Shown: positions 28,205-36,665, counted from the stretch's first letter. The stretch is 64,000 bases of DNA from a bacterium (GCA_024226335.1 JAAELY010000270.1:16426-80425), one strand, 5' to 3'. The notes: generated from the sequence alone by a model not told the origin. Numbers and translations: made by a program.

Positions 28205-28447
28205 CCGCGCTCCCCGGAGGACGACCTCGGGAAGAGTGGCCAGATCCTGATCCGCGACCGGCTTCAGGATACTGAGGATCGAGCGCCGCTCGGGCGGGTC
28301 CTCAATTTCTTCAAACGGCTCTTCGATGGCGAAGATCCTCCCTTGATCTCATCTATCGGCCCAAAGAGGGGGGTTCTGTGATTTCAAACGCACCGAGTTG
28401 CGTGTTCGAGAGCCACTACCGCCTGCCGCGCAATCTAGAGGCGGGAG

Positions 28448-29083
28448 TCAGGGAGTTCCGGGTCGTTGCGCGGAAAGCCGCCGGGCCAGGTCCGCGATAC
28501 GCGCGCGCCGCTCCGGATCCTCTTCCTCTTTTTCGAGAGAGGAGACGATACGTCCCACGCGCGCCGCAGTGCGCCTGCTCTGCCTCTTGGCGCCGGAGGC
28601 AATGTCCTCGAAAAAGTCCAGGATGGCACTGCGCAGGGATGGATTCGGTGTCGTTCCGTAGGCTCGCCAGGGGACGGCGATCAGCTTGGCGGCCCGGAAA
28701 GAATTCCTCAGGTAGTTCTCTCCGCCTCGCTCTGTCTCGGCGCGTAGATTCACGGCGAAATAGGCCAGAGCTATCGAATTGAGGGAGTCGTAGTTTGTCC
28801 GGGAAATCGGTTCCCGCTCCAGGTCGTCACGCAGCGTGAGGAGGTCCGGATCGCTGAAATTCGAAGGGTCCATAACGACGGCGAAAAACTCCGGATAGCG
28901 CTCTCGCAGGTCGGCCGGAATTTCCTCGATTGTCACCGCGACTGTCGATTCACGCAGCCGATAGCATTCGGGAGACGGCGGAGAAGCCGCCGAGCACGCC
29001 AGTGCCATGATGGCCAGGAGCACGGCCAACTCCAGAGCCAGGCGGTTCGCTGGAGTCTGTCGCGCAGCAAACGAAACGGCCAA
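28448..29083 (-). CDS. Predicted lipoprotein of unknown function
   Basis: This protein of about 210 residues begins with a hydrophobic stretch ending in IMALAC, a lipobox with Cys near residue 30. The mature part has many charged helices (DLRERYPEFFAVVMDPS, YLRNSFRAAKLIAVPWRAYG) and an acidic/basic C-terminus. I do not recognise a family. The start is unsure: a TTG at 29083 gives a normal signal peptide but lies in a hairpin; a GTG at 29023 would leave almost no n-region. The frame upstream overlaps the preceding DUF3179 gene. It sits between DUF3179 and histidine-kinase genes. Confidence 0.7.
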   Translation of the reverse strand: MAVSFAARQTPANRLALELAVLLAIMALACSAASPPSPECYRLRESTVAVTIEEIPADLRERYPEFFAVVMDPSNFSDPDLLTLRDDLEREPISRTNYDSLNSIALAYFAVNLRAETERGGENYLRNSFRAAKLIAVPWRAYGTTPNPSLRSAILDFFEDIASGAKRQSRRTAARVGRIVSSLEKEEEDPERRARIADLARRLSAQRPGTP

Positions 29084-29111
29084 ACCGTGATTCCAAGGAG
29101 TCACGGTTTGG
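29080..29111 (-). terminator. Hairpin spanning the stop codon of the DUF3179 gene
   Basis: A perfect 11-bp inverted repeat, CCAAACCGTGA / TCACGGTTTGG with a 10-base loop, covers the stop codon of the upstream gene. On the minus strand the tail CCGTTTCGTTTGC is moderately T-rich. It may be an intra-operon terminator or attenuator, or it may shape the start of the next gene. Confidence 0.5.
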
Positions 29112-30075
29112 AGTTCGTTGCTTCGGTGGCCGTGAATACGGATGTGTTCGGGTGGAATGCGCTCCACGCGAACCAATAAGCTTCGATGACCTCGACATCG
29201 TCCGGAGCTTCGACGTCGAAAGTCTGAGTATCGGGGTCGTAGCGGATCACGATTTCGCGACCGCTCAGATTCCCCGAGATCTCACCCCCGCCTTTTGAAA
29301 CTTCGCTCGCTGGATAAGCTCGTGCGAGACCATCGACCAGCCGGACACCCAGCGTGGGCATCTTCGGGTGGTAGCGTGGGTCCAGTGGTGCCGGGAAGAT
29401 GAGCGACGTCGAAGTGGCGTAGCTTCCGTAGGGGGAACGATCGTAGTCGCGCGCATGCCCTGTCTGAAGCGAAAGAACGCTCGTCTTCGGATATCTCTTC
29501 TTCCAGGCTCCCCAGGATGTCTGTACTGAGCGCAGAAGTTTCAGGCGTCGACCGAGGGCGGGTCCTGTGAGTGCGCGAGATTCGATCTGCGACCAGAGGC
29601 TTTCCGTCTCGCGGTCGTAGAGGAGCATATCCGACTGGTAGAGCAATCCCGATACACCGAACGTTCGTACCTGCTTCTGGACGCGCCTATCGAAGACCAT
29701 TCCGGTGCCACAGAGCGGGCAATAGCTCACCAGAATCGGTTCTCCGCCCAACGTATCGTTGACGAGTTCATGCCAGTTCAGGATCGCGAGCGGATACGCG
29801 CGGGCCTGGCTGCCTCGGAGCACGCCGATCACGATCTCTTCGTCGTTCCAGGGTGCGGTCGCAGCGCTCAGGACCTGGGGATTGCTCAGTGCAGGGATGC
29901 CATCGCGCGGTGGCCCGCCGCTCAAGATCTGTTCTACAGGCACGGATGAGTTTTTCAGCGTGAAGCCGTTCAGGCTGGGGCTTTCGCCGCCCGAAACGGT
30001 CGAGCAGGCGCCTGCCGCCCAGAGGAACGCGAACGAAGCGATTACGAAGGGCCGTAGTATTGCTCTACCAGGCAT
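29101..30075 (-). CDS. DUF3179-domain lipoprotein
   Basis: This 324-residue protein has a lipoprotein signal (VIASFAFLWAAGACS) and then a complete DUF3179 domain. Marks are IGVLRGSQARAYPLAILNWHELVND, the cysteine motif VSYCPLCGTGMVFDR, TFGVSGLLYQSDMLLYDRET, ESLWSQ and the later KTSVLSLQTGHARDYDRSPYG. The domain is widespread in environmental bacteria and its function is unknown; the Cys pair suggests metal or redox binding. It probably sits on the periplasmic face of a membrane. It is the first gene of the minus-strand run that leads to the histidine kinase. Confidence 0.9.
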   Translation of the reverse strand: MPGRAILRPFVIASFAFLWAAGACSTVSGGESPSLNGFTLKNSSVPVEQILSGGPPRDGIPALSNPQVLSAATAPWNDEEIVIGVLRGSQARAYPLAILNWHELVNDTLGGEPILVSYCPLCGTGMVFDRRVQKQVRTFGVSGLLYQSDMLLYDRETESLWSQIESRALTGPALGRRLKLLRSVQTSWGAWKKRYPKTSVLSLQTGHARDYDRSPYGSYATSTSLIFPAPLDPRYHPKMPTLGVRLVDGLARAYPASEVSKGGGEISGNLSGREIVIRYDPDTQTFDVEAPDDVEVIEAYWFAWSAFHPNTSVFTATEATNSKP

Positions 30076-30206
30076 ATCGGCAATACGAAGCCCGTTCGCC
30101 CCCAGTTACAGATGAGGTGTGCTCAGAGAGTTGTCTCTGATACGGACCGGTTGGTCGGCTGGTGGCCACTCTCCTCGCTTGACAGAGTTCCGCGTGCTTG
30201 TTCAGC

Positions 30207-31058
30207 ATGGTGGATATGGGGATGATCACGTCAGTCTTGTTGGATGGTCTGTGTTTTCCCGAAGGTCCGCGCTGGCACGAAGGGAAGCTTTTCTTCTCGG
30301 ATATGCACGCCGATGCGGTGATATCTGTCGACCTCGATGGCAACACCGAAACGATCGTCGAGGTTCCAGCGCAACCTTCCGGTCTCGGCTGGCTGCCCGA
30401 TGGTCGGTTGTTGGTCGTATCGATGACGGATCGGCGCCTGATGCGACTGGATTCCGGCGGACTTTCTGAGGTCGCGGACATCAGCACTCTCGCGAGTTAC
30501 CACTGCAACGACATGGTAGTCGATGCTCAGGGGCGCGCGTACATCGGAAACTTCGGATCGGATCACGAGACCGGCTCGCCCGATCCCGCAGAACTCGTGC
30601 TCGTGGAGACCGATGGTCGAGCACGAGTCGTCGCGGATGATCTCGTATTCCCCAACGGTGTCGTCATCACACCTGACGGCCTCACGCTGGTCGTCGCCGA
30701 GACTTTTGCCGCCCGGCTCAGTGCATTTGATATTGAATCCGACGGATCGCTGAGCAATCGGCGCGTATGGGCCCAGTTACAGGGTGCAGTTCCCGACGGG
30801 ATCTGCCTGGATGCGGAAGGCGCGATCTGGGTCGCCTCTCCAACGAGCCGGAGTTTTCTGCGCGTACTCGAAGGGGGAGAGGTCACGGATTCGATCGAAG
30901 TTCAGCAGATGGCGATCGCCTGTATGCTGGGCGGGCCCGACGGTCGGACTCTGTTCATGCTGACTTCGGAGTCGACGAAGCGCGAGGAATGTCTGGAAGC
31001 GCGCAGTGCGCGCATCGAGATCGCCCAGGTAGCCGTTGGCCACGCCGGCCGTCCCTGA
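30207..31058 (+). CDS. SMP-30/gluconolactonase-like six-bladed propeller protein
   Basis: This protein of about 283 residues is a SMP-30/LRE-like calcium-binding propeller. It has FPEGPRWHEGKLFFSD with the metal-binding Glu, GLGWLPDGRLLV, YHCNDMVVDAQGRAYIGNFG with the metal-binding Asn-Asp, FPNGVVITPDG and PDGICLDAEGAIWVAS. Such enzymes hydrolyse sugar or other lactones. Start codons at 30207, 30216 and 30222 are all possible; a TTG at 30198 is less likely. The gene is 11 bp before an SDR gene, so both may act on one substrate. Confidence 0.9.
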   Translation: MVDMGMITSVLLDGLCFPEGPRWHEGKLFFSDMHADAVISVDLDGNTETIVEVPAQPSGLGWLPDGRLLVVSMTDRRLMRLDSGGLSEVADISTLASYHCNDMVVDAQGRAYIGNFGSDHETGSPDPAELVLVETDGRARVVADDLVFPNGVVITPDGLTLVVAETFAARLSAFDIESDGSLSNRRVWAQLQGAVPDGICLDAEGAIWVASPTSRSFLRVLEGGEVTDSIEVQQMAIACMLGGPDGRTLFMLTSESTKREECLEARSARIEIAQVAVGHAGRP

Positions 31059-31069
31059 AGGAGCAACGG

Positions 31070-31915
31070 ATGGACGTGAGAAACCTGCATGGAAAGACCG
31101 CCATGGTCACAGGCGCGGGCAGTGGGATCGGCCGTGAGACCGCCTATGCACTCGCGCGAAGGGGCGCGGATCTGTTCATCTGCGATCTCGACGAATCAGG
31201 CCTGAAAGAGACACAGGAGACCATCGCAGCAATCGGTCGCGACTGTTTCGTGCAGAGGGTCGACGTCTCGATATCCGAAGAGATGCGGGCCTTCGCCGAA
31301 GGCGTGCATGCCCAGGTCGAAGCGGTCGACATCCTCGTGAACAACGCAGGAGTGGGTCTCGGCGCCAGCTTTCGCGATACCCGTCTCGAAGACTGGAACT
31401 GGATCGTCAGTATCAACCTCATGGGCGTGGTCCACGGTTGTCACTTCTTCACGCCGAAGATGATCGAACGATCCCAGGGTGGCCACGTCGTCAACGTTTC
31501 TTCAATGGCCGGTTATGTATCGGGTGAGATGCTGTGTGCGTATTCGACGACGAAGTACGCGGTTCTGGGTTTGAGCGAAGCGCTTCAGCAGGAGTTGAAA
31601 AGAGAGGGGATCGGCGTGACCGCGATCTGCCCCGGAATCATCGATACACCGATCACACGGAGTTCGAGGTTGCGCGGCGCGGTGGACTCGACCGAGATGC
31701 GCGAGCGTATGGTCGATACCTATCGCAAACGCGGTTACGGCCCGGAGCGCGTTGCGCGCAACATCCTCAAGGCGGTTCAGCGCAATCGAACCGTGGCACC
31801 CGTCTCCCCGGAGTCCTGGGTAATGTACTACGTGAAGCGCGCTGCGCCCTGGCTGGTTCAATGGATGGGACAAAAGGGAAATGAACGCGCCATGCACGAG
31901 TTAGAGCAAGGCTGA
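31070..31915 (+). CDS. Short-chain dehydrogenase/reductase
   Basis: This 281-residue classical SDR has TGAGSGIGRETA for nucleotide binding, NNAGVG, and a catalytic Ser/Tyr/Lys set in VVNVSSMAG and YSTTKYA. Asp in CDLDESGL after beta-2 suggests NAD preference. An AAGGAG lies six bases before the ATG at 31070. It carries GVVHGCHFF, which recurs exactly in the SDR at 44617, so the two are paralogues. It ends 11 bp before the DUF420 gene. Confidence 0.92.
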   Translation: MDVRNLHGKTAMVTGAGSGIGRETAYALARRGADLFICDLDESGLKETQETIAAIGRDCFVQRVDVSISEEMRAFAEGVHAQVEAVDILVNNAGVGLGASFRDTRLEDWNWIVSINLMGVVHGCHFFTPKMIERSQGGHVVNVSSMAGYVSGEMLCAYSTTKYAVLGLSEALQQELKREGIGVTAICPGIIDTPITRSSRLRGAVDSTEMRERMVDTYRKRGYGPERVARNILKAVQRNRTVAPVSPESWVMYYVKRAAPWLVQWMGQKGNERAMHELEQG

Positions 31916-31926
31916 ATCTGTAAATC

Positions 31927-32409
31927 GTGGATGCGTACTCGAAAGCGATCTATTGGACCGCGGCCTTCCTGAACATGACGCTGATCATCGGGTTCGGATT
32001 GATTGGCGTTCGTGACATCCGTCGCCGACACGTCGCCCTGCATCGCCGTCGGATGCTCACTGGCGGCAGCCTCGTAATTGCATTTCTGGTCTCATACCTG
32101 TTCAAGGCGCTCCTGCTCGGGCGCGAGCAACTCGAACTCTGGACGTCTATCCATATCTACACACTGCGTTTCCACGAGACCTGTGTGGCCGCAATGCTCC
32201 TTGCGGGGGGAGTTGCGTACTATCTGGCCACGCGTCTGGAACTCGCGGCTCCCGCCATGGATCCCGAGAAGCAGCCAGATGACGATTCCCCGCACTTCGC
32301 TCGACGAGTTCGCTGGCACAGATACGCTGGCTGGACTTCGATCGGATCGGGGGTCCTGGGGTTGACCGCTGCGCTAGTCGTGCTCTACGGGATGTACGCG
32401 CGCCTCTGA
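31927..32409 (+). CDS. DUF420 family membrane protein
   Basis: This 160-residue protein has four transmembrane helices and the histidines typical of DUF420 (LHRRRMLTGG, and IHIYTLRFHE in the second loop). Related Gram-positive proteins (CtaM) act in haem-copper oxidase assembly; that role is not shown here. The start is a GTG. The 3' end overlaps the convergent YfiR-like gene by 36 bp. Confidence 0.85.
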   Translation: MDAYSKAIYWTAAFLNMTLIIGFGLIGVRDIRRRHVALHRRRMLTGGSLVIAFLVSYLFKALLLGREQLELWTSIHIYTLRFHETCVAAMLLAGGVAYYLATRLELAAPAMDPEKQPDDDSPHFARRVRWHRYAGWTSIGSGVLGLTAALVVLYGMYARL

Positions 32410-33048
32410 GGCATCATCTGCCTCTCCCACAATCAGGGCGAGTTTCAACAACTTGGAGCTGATTCGCAGTCCCGCACCGTCGGTCGCGCCCATATTGATC
32501 TCGAAGCGGACCTTGTTCTCCTCGACCACCAGATTGATCATCGCCTGGCCCTGTCCGAACGCCTTCGCTTCGCTCACGATCAGGAGTCCACTCTCCTTGG
32601 CCCGTCGGTCGAGTGTCTTGATATGCTTGCGACGCGATTGGCTCACGAATACCAGGTGGCACGTCTCCGCAGTACTGCCGGCGGCAAGGGTTCGCACTGT
32701 GACGGGGTTGCCGCGAACGGGTTTTCCTTCGACGGTGCTGCGCACGATCTGATCGATGGACTCTTCGGCCAGGACACAGAGGACCACGTTTTCATCTGAG
32801 CCTGCCGAGGCCGTTTCCGGCCAGCGAATGAATTTCGTGAAGTTGTAGACGAAGGCTGCTTTCAGCCGGTATTCGCGCGTGTTGTCGGGTTCCGCGAGAC
32901 TTCGAGTGGGAAGGACGGCGAAAAGGAGCGACAGGACCGCAAGGGCCAGGTGCAGGAAATGTCGGCTACCGGCGTACCGTGGACGCACCTGTGCACCGCT
33001 GTCCTGCGAACAGGTGCCGGGACGCACTCGTCTTGTGCAGCCGAGCAA
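32374..33048 (-). CDS. YfiR-like (DUF4154) periplasmic protein
   Basis: This protein of about 224 residues has a signal-peptide-like segment (LALAVLSLLFAVLPTRSLA). A DUF4154/YfiR domain follows: LKAAFVYNFTKFIRWPE, CVLAEESI, CHLVFVSQS, LLIVSEAKAFGQGQAMINLV and VRFEINMGATDGAGLRISSKLLKLA. YfiR represses the diguanylate cyclase YfiN in Pseudomonas, but no GGDEF gene is adjacent here. I place the start at a TTG at 33048, six bases after a perfect AGGAGG. The GTG at 33078 in the same frame has no ribosome binding site. Confidence 0.87.
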   Translation of the reverse strand: MLGCTRRVRPGTCSQDSGAQVRPRYAGSRHFLHLALAVLSLLFAVLPTRSLAEPDNTREYRLKAAFVYNFTKFIRWPETASAGSDENVVLCVLAEESIDQIVRSTVEGKPVRGNPVTVRTLAAGSTAETCHLVFVSQSRRKHIKTLDRRAKESGLLIVSEAKAFGQGQAMINLVVEENKVRFEINMGATDGAGLRISSKLLKLALIVGEADDASEARVHPVEHD

Positions 33049-33351
33049 GGCTTTCCTCCTGAAAAGATCAATCGGCACGCGGTTTCTAATCGTGAACTGC
33101 TAGTGAAACGGCTCTGACTTGCGGGTCAGTCAGGGACACACGAGAGGCATCGGGACATTTCGCCGCCGGTCGGCGGCCGGTGGGTTCGAAAACCTGACGC
33201 GTCTGGCATCTTCGTCGAGTCTGGCAGGCGTGCGGCCGGATAGGCGCTCCGTTTCCATAACAACGCGCGCACTTTTCGATCGACTTGACCCCTGAAGCGG
33301 GTTTGAAGTCCACTGGAAAAAGGCGATGCAGACGAAACGGAAGGAGATTCG
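33049..33351. other. Intergenic gap between divergent yfiR-like and epoxide hydrolase genes
   Basis: These 303 bp hold the upstream regions of two divergent genes. I see a small GCCGCC / GGCGGC hairpin (33164-33179) and a CTGAC / GTCAG repeat near 33114-33128. No open frame fits a gene. I looked for a c-di-GMP riboswitch ahead of the YfiR-like gene and did not find its conserved core. Confidence 0.5.
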
Positions 33352-34296
33352 ATGAGCGCCTTTCCCGATGCCCGCATGATCCAGAGCAATGGAATCCGCA
33401 TGGCAGTCTACGAGCGCGGCGAGGGCCTGCCCGTGGTGTTTTCTCACGGATTTCCGGAGCTGGCCTACTCCTGGCGGCACCAGGTCGATGCGCTGGCGGG
33501 GGCCGGCTACCGAGCGATCGCGCCTGATCAGCGCGGCTATGGTGCTACCGATCGGCCTCCGCGAATCGAGGACTACGATCTGGTGCACCTGACCGGAGAT
33601 CTGATCGGTCTACTCGATGCGCTCGAGATCGAAAAGGCGGTGTTCTGCGGGCACGACTGGGGAGGCATCGTCACCTGGCAACTGCCTCTTTTGCATCCCG
33701 ATCGCGTCGCCGGTTTGATCGGTGTGAACACTCCGTTTCTGCCGCGCGGACCAGCGGCCCCGATCGAGCTGATGCGCCAGACCCTGGGCGGGAACTTCTA
33801 CATTGTGCACTTCCAGAAGCCGGGTGAGGCCGATGTCGAGCTTGCGTCGGATGTGCCGCGGGTGTTTGAAGCTCTGATGCGCAAGCTCGACCCGGCCGAG
33901 CTCGACACGGGGGCGCCGGTCCGGAACATGGTCGAGATCGTGCGGGCTGAACCCATGCGAGGAACAGCCTTGCTCTCGAGCGAAGATATGGATGTGTACA
34001 TACGCGCGTTCGAAGCCAGCGGGTTTACCGGAGGGATCAACTGGTATCGCAACCTCGATCGCAACTGGGAGTTGACGGCCGGAGTCGAACAACTCGTCAC
34101 AGCACCCGGTTTGATGCTATCGGCAGCAGACGACCTGGCGCTGCCGCCTTCACTTGCAGACGGCATGGAGGCTTACGTACCCAATCTGGAGAAGCACCTG
34201 ATTCCGGGATGTGGCCACTGGTCCCAGCAAGAGAAGCCCGACGAGATCAACGCCCTGATCATCGATTGGTTGAAGCGCACGTTCCCGGACGCCTGA
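33352..34296 (+). CDS. Epoxide hydrolase (alpha/beta hydrolase fold)
   Basis: This 314-residue protein is a soluble epoxide hydrolase. HGFPE (32-36) forms the oxyanion hole, Asp102 in CGHDWGG is the nucleophile, RGYGATDRP is family-typical and His289 in GCGHWSQQEKP is the base. Lid tyrosines that open the epoxide are plausible in NFYIVHFQ and NWYRNLDRNW. The Asp nucleophile argues against esterase. AAGGAG lies upstream of the ATG. It is probably cytoplasmic, and no operon partner is visible. Confidence 0.92.
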   Translation: MSAFPDARMIQSNGIRMAVYERGEGLPVVFSHGFPELAYSWRHQVDALAGAGYRAIAPDQRGYGATDRPPRIEDYDLVHLTGDLIGLLDALEIEKAVFCGHDWGGIVTWQLPLLHPDRVAGLIGVNTPFLPRGPAAPIELMRQTLGGNFYIVHFQKPGEADVELASDVPRVFEALMRKLDPAELDTGAPVRNMVEIVRAEPMRGTALLSSEDMDVYIRAFEASGFTGGINWYRNLDRNWELTAGVEQLVTAPGLMLSAADDLALPPSLADGMEAYVPNLEKHLIPGCGHWSQQEKPDEINALIIDWLKRTFPDA

Positions 34297-34490
34297 GTGT
34301 CGGCGCCAGGCCTTGAATTCGAGCAGCCGGTCGCCGGGTTTGGCGTGTAGCGATGTGGTCTGGGCCAGGAGAAGTCTCGAGCAGCAAGCCGCGAGATGGG
34401 ATCCGGGGTCGCGCTGGCGCGCGAGGCTCTGAGCGAAGCGGGGAGGGCGGGTAACGTCAAGGCTGGGGCAGGGGCCCCATGAGAATCTCC

Positions 34491-34521
34491 GTCGCGGAGT
34501 CCATGCGATGGACTCCGCGAC
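34491..34521. terminator. Strong 14-bp hairpin, probable bidirectional terminator
   Basis: A perfect 14-bp stem with a GCG loop (GTCGCGGAGTCCAT and its complement) lies between the convergent epoxide hydrolase and PEP-CTERM-like genes, 18 bp from the end of the latter. Flanking TCTCC / GGAGA could extend the stem past a bulge. Its position fits a terminator for one or both genes. Confidence 0.65.
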
Positions 34522-34539
34522 AGGGAGACTCCAGAGTGT

Positions 34540-35322
34540 TTAGTCCTGCTTCGTGACCAGCAGAGCGCGAACCCGCGTGCTGTCGATGCCGGTCACTACG
34601 ATGGCCAGGCCGATCAGGAAGGCCAACAAGGCTTCGGGCTCGGGAACCGGGTTGCTCGAGCCGCCGCCGCCGCATATGCCGAGTTCATTGCAATCGTAAT
34701 CGTCCTGAGGACGGGGTCCGCCGCCTCCGCTCTCGCCTCCGCCGACTTCACCCACGGTGTGCGATACCACGCCAGTCACCAGGTTCATGGCCACGGTCGT
34801 TCCTTCGTGTTCGAAGACCAGAACGTAGCTCTCGCCGTCGCCTGAAGCGTGTGTGGCCACTGCATCCACCAGGCCGGCATTGAGCCCCGGTACCGAGTGC
34901 AGGACGAGCGGTCCGCTGCTCGTGTCGATTCTCAGGTAGAAGCCGATCGGATCACCGAGGTGATACGGCGTCGGGTCGAAGAATGAACTCGGCACCGTAG
35001 CCGCTGCATTCTGCACCATGCCTCGGTAGAGAACGATTTCCGCCTGCTCGCTCGGCGTCGCAGAGCTGAAGACGGGAATCAGCGTGCTCGGAGAGGATCC
35101 GAAAAAGAAGCCGAATTCTGATCCAGGAGCGAAGCTCGCCTCGTCGAAGAGTTCAAGCGATATCACGCTCGTGCCCGTGGGGCTCCATAGGTGAGTTCCG
35201 TCATCGGAACCGTAACCCGCGGGAAGCGTCGGAGCCCCCGTCGTCACAGCCATCGCTGGCTGCGCGCAAAGAGCCAAGAATGCACCTAGCATCAGCTGAA
35301 AGACAAATCTCTTCTGCAACAT
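34540..35322 (-). CDS. Secreted protein with variant PEP-CTERM sorting signal
   Basis: This 260-residue protein has a signal peptide (LMLGAFLALCAQPAMA, cleavage near 25), then a domain of unknown family (about 30-200) rich in Thr, Ser and Phe. A Gly-rich linker follows with two Cys (near residues 208-217) and then VPEPEALLAFLIGLAIVV (226-243) with Arg250 and Arg252. The Pro-Glu-Pro, hydrophobic helix and basic end match PEP-CTERM signals processed by exosortase, although the tail after the basic residues is longer than usual. No exosortase is in the window. AGGGAGATGG lies before the ATG. It is probably a surface or matrix protein. Confidence 0.78.
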   Translation of the reverse strand: MLQKRFVFQLMLGAFLALCAQPAMAVTTGAPTLPAGYGSDDGTHLWSPTGTSVISLELFDEASFAPGSEFGFFFGSSPSTLIPVFSSATPSEQAEIVLYRGMVQNAAATVPSSFFDPTPYHLGDPIGFYLRIDTSSGPLVLHSVPGLNAGLVDAVATHASGDGESYVLVFEHEGTTVAMNLVTGVVSHTVGEVGGGESGGGGPRPQDDYDCNELGICGGGGSSNPVPEPEALLAFLIGLAIVVTGIDSTRVRALLVTKQD

Positions 35323-35444
35323 TGGACCATCTCCCTACAAGTGCAGCAATTCAGAAATGCACGCACCTGCGGAAAAGCAAGTACGGCGAAACCTCTACGG
35401 AATATGAGTGGCGGGTCGTGCGATCTGGTGGCGGGAGTTGCACA

Positions 35445-35759
35445 TCACCCGCGGATTCCTTCGACCAGAGCCGTCTTGCGGTGTTCGAACTCCACCGCGC
35501 AAATGATCTCTTCTGCCTCTTCAAAACTCGTAGTTGCGCGCAAGCGTTCCATCAACGCATTCCAACCCGAACTAGATCGCATCTCGTCGAGATCTGAGAT
35601 CTGACGCGGTATGACCGGCGTCAAGCGGACTGTGTCTCCGTCGATTTCGATCAGTGCCTGCACGGGATGGCCCGTCTTCGGGTCCACGATCTGGAGCTCA
35701 CCGCGGCGCACGAGGCGTCGCAGATAACCTGCTTGCTGTCTGGGGGTCGGTGAAATCAT
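35445..35759 (-). CDS. Conserved-looking small hypothetical protein (104 aa)
   Basis: I do not recognise this 104-residue protein. It begins SPTPRQQAGYLRRLVRRGELQIVDPKTG, a likely short beta-hairpin after a basic helix, and ends with an acidic helix (TSFEEAEEIICAVEFEHRK). GAGGAG sits five bases before the ATG at 35759, which supports that start; the frame continues upstream without such a site and overlaps the VTT gene. It lies alone between the PEP-CTERM-like gene and the VTT membrane gene. An antitoxin-like role cannot be excluded, but no toxin is adjacent. Confidence 0.65.
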   Translation of the reverse strand: MISPTPRQQAGYLRRLVRRGELQIVDPKTGHPVQALIEIDGDTVRLTPVIPRQISDLDEMRSSSGWNALMERLRATTSFEEAEEIICAVEFEHRKTALVEGIRG

Positions 35760-35893
35760 TCGCTCTCCTCGCTCGGGTACGGCAGAGGAGATGTGCAAGG
35801 TGCGCGCCATGCCTGAAACGGCCGGTAAAGCGCTTGCCGAGGCTTGTTGCGGGTCAAAGACGCGCAACAAGCGGAAGCCAAAGGGAGTGGTGG

Positions 35894-36607
35894 TCAGTCT
35901 GTTTCCACCGTTGCCTCGTCCAGTGCTCGTCTGGCCGTACGCGTGACCAGGACCGTGACCGCTACAGTCATGAGCAGACCGAAGGCAAGAAACGCCCATT
36001 CGAGTGGGCTCTTTTCTTCCCCGCCGCTCGCGGCGAGTCCGGCCAATGAACCCAGGTATACGTACAGCAGAGTGCCGGGAAGCATGCCGATCGAGGCGAT
36101 TGCGTAGTCCATGAAGCTCACGCGCGTGAGTCCCAGTGAGTAGTTCAGCAGGTTGAAGGGGAATACCGGAGAGAGCCTCAACAGGAACGTGATCTTGAGC
36201 CCTTCCTTTGCAATCGCGTGATCGATGGCTGCGAACTTCGGGTTTCCGGCAATCCTTGCTTCGATCGGTTTGCGCGCAAAATAGCGGGCAACGAGAAAGG
36301 CACCGCAGGCACCGAGAGTCGCGCCGATCAGTACCCAGGCGGTTCCCGAAATCACGCCGAAGATCGCCCCGGCGGCCAATGTGAGTACGACGCCGGGAAC
36401 GAAGGCGACCGTGGCAAGGGCATAGCCAATGATGAAGACGATGGGCCCCCAGGCTTCGAGGGTCTGTACCCAGATCTTGAAGTCCTCTAGATAGGCACCG
36501 GCAAATCTGCGCATCACGAGGATCGCCGCGATGCTGGCGATTCCTACCAGGACCCAGTGGAGGGCAGAATTCTTGGCTGGAGTCTCTGGGGTATCACTCT
36601 GCGTCAT
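35894..36607 (-). CDS. VTT-domain (TVP38/TMEM64, DedA-like) membrane protein
   Basis: This 237-residue protein has about five or six transmembrane helices and the VTT core: VAFVPGVVLTLAAGAIFG, GATLGACGAFLVARYFAR, and FLLRLSPVFPFNLLNYSLGLTRVSF with the conserved Arg and Pro. VTT proteins act in membrane lipid scrambling or flipping of undecaprenyl phosphate in some bacteria. The exact activity here is unknown. The start ATG at 36607 has only a weak AAGG upstream. Confidence 0.9.
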   Translation of the reverse strand: MTQSDTPETPAKNSALHWVLVGIASIAAILVMRRFAGAYLEDFKIWVQTLEAWGPIVFIIGYALATVAFVPGVVLTLAAGAIFGVISGTAWVLIGATLGACGAFLVARYFARKPIEARIAGNPKFAAIDHAIAKEGLKITFLLRLSPVFPFNLLNYSLGLTRVSFMDYAIASIGMLPGTLLYVYLGSLAGLAASGGEEKSPLEWAFLAFGLLMTVAVTVLVTRTARRALDEATVETD

Positions 36608-36665
36608 GCTTGCCTTTGTCTCAGTTCACCCTTGATACGTTCCGGGGGCTCCAAGGGTTTCCGGA

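Noticed and set aside
33049..33351. A c-di-GMP riboswitch upstream of the YfiR-like gene
   Set aside because: I looked for the conserved riboswitch core on both strands and saw only short unrelated hairpins.
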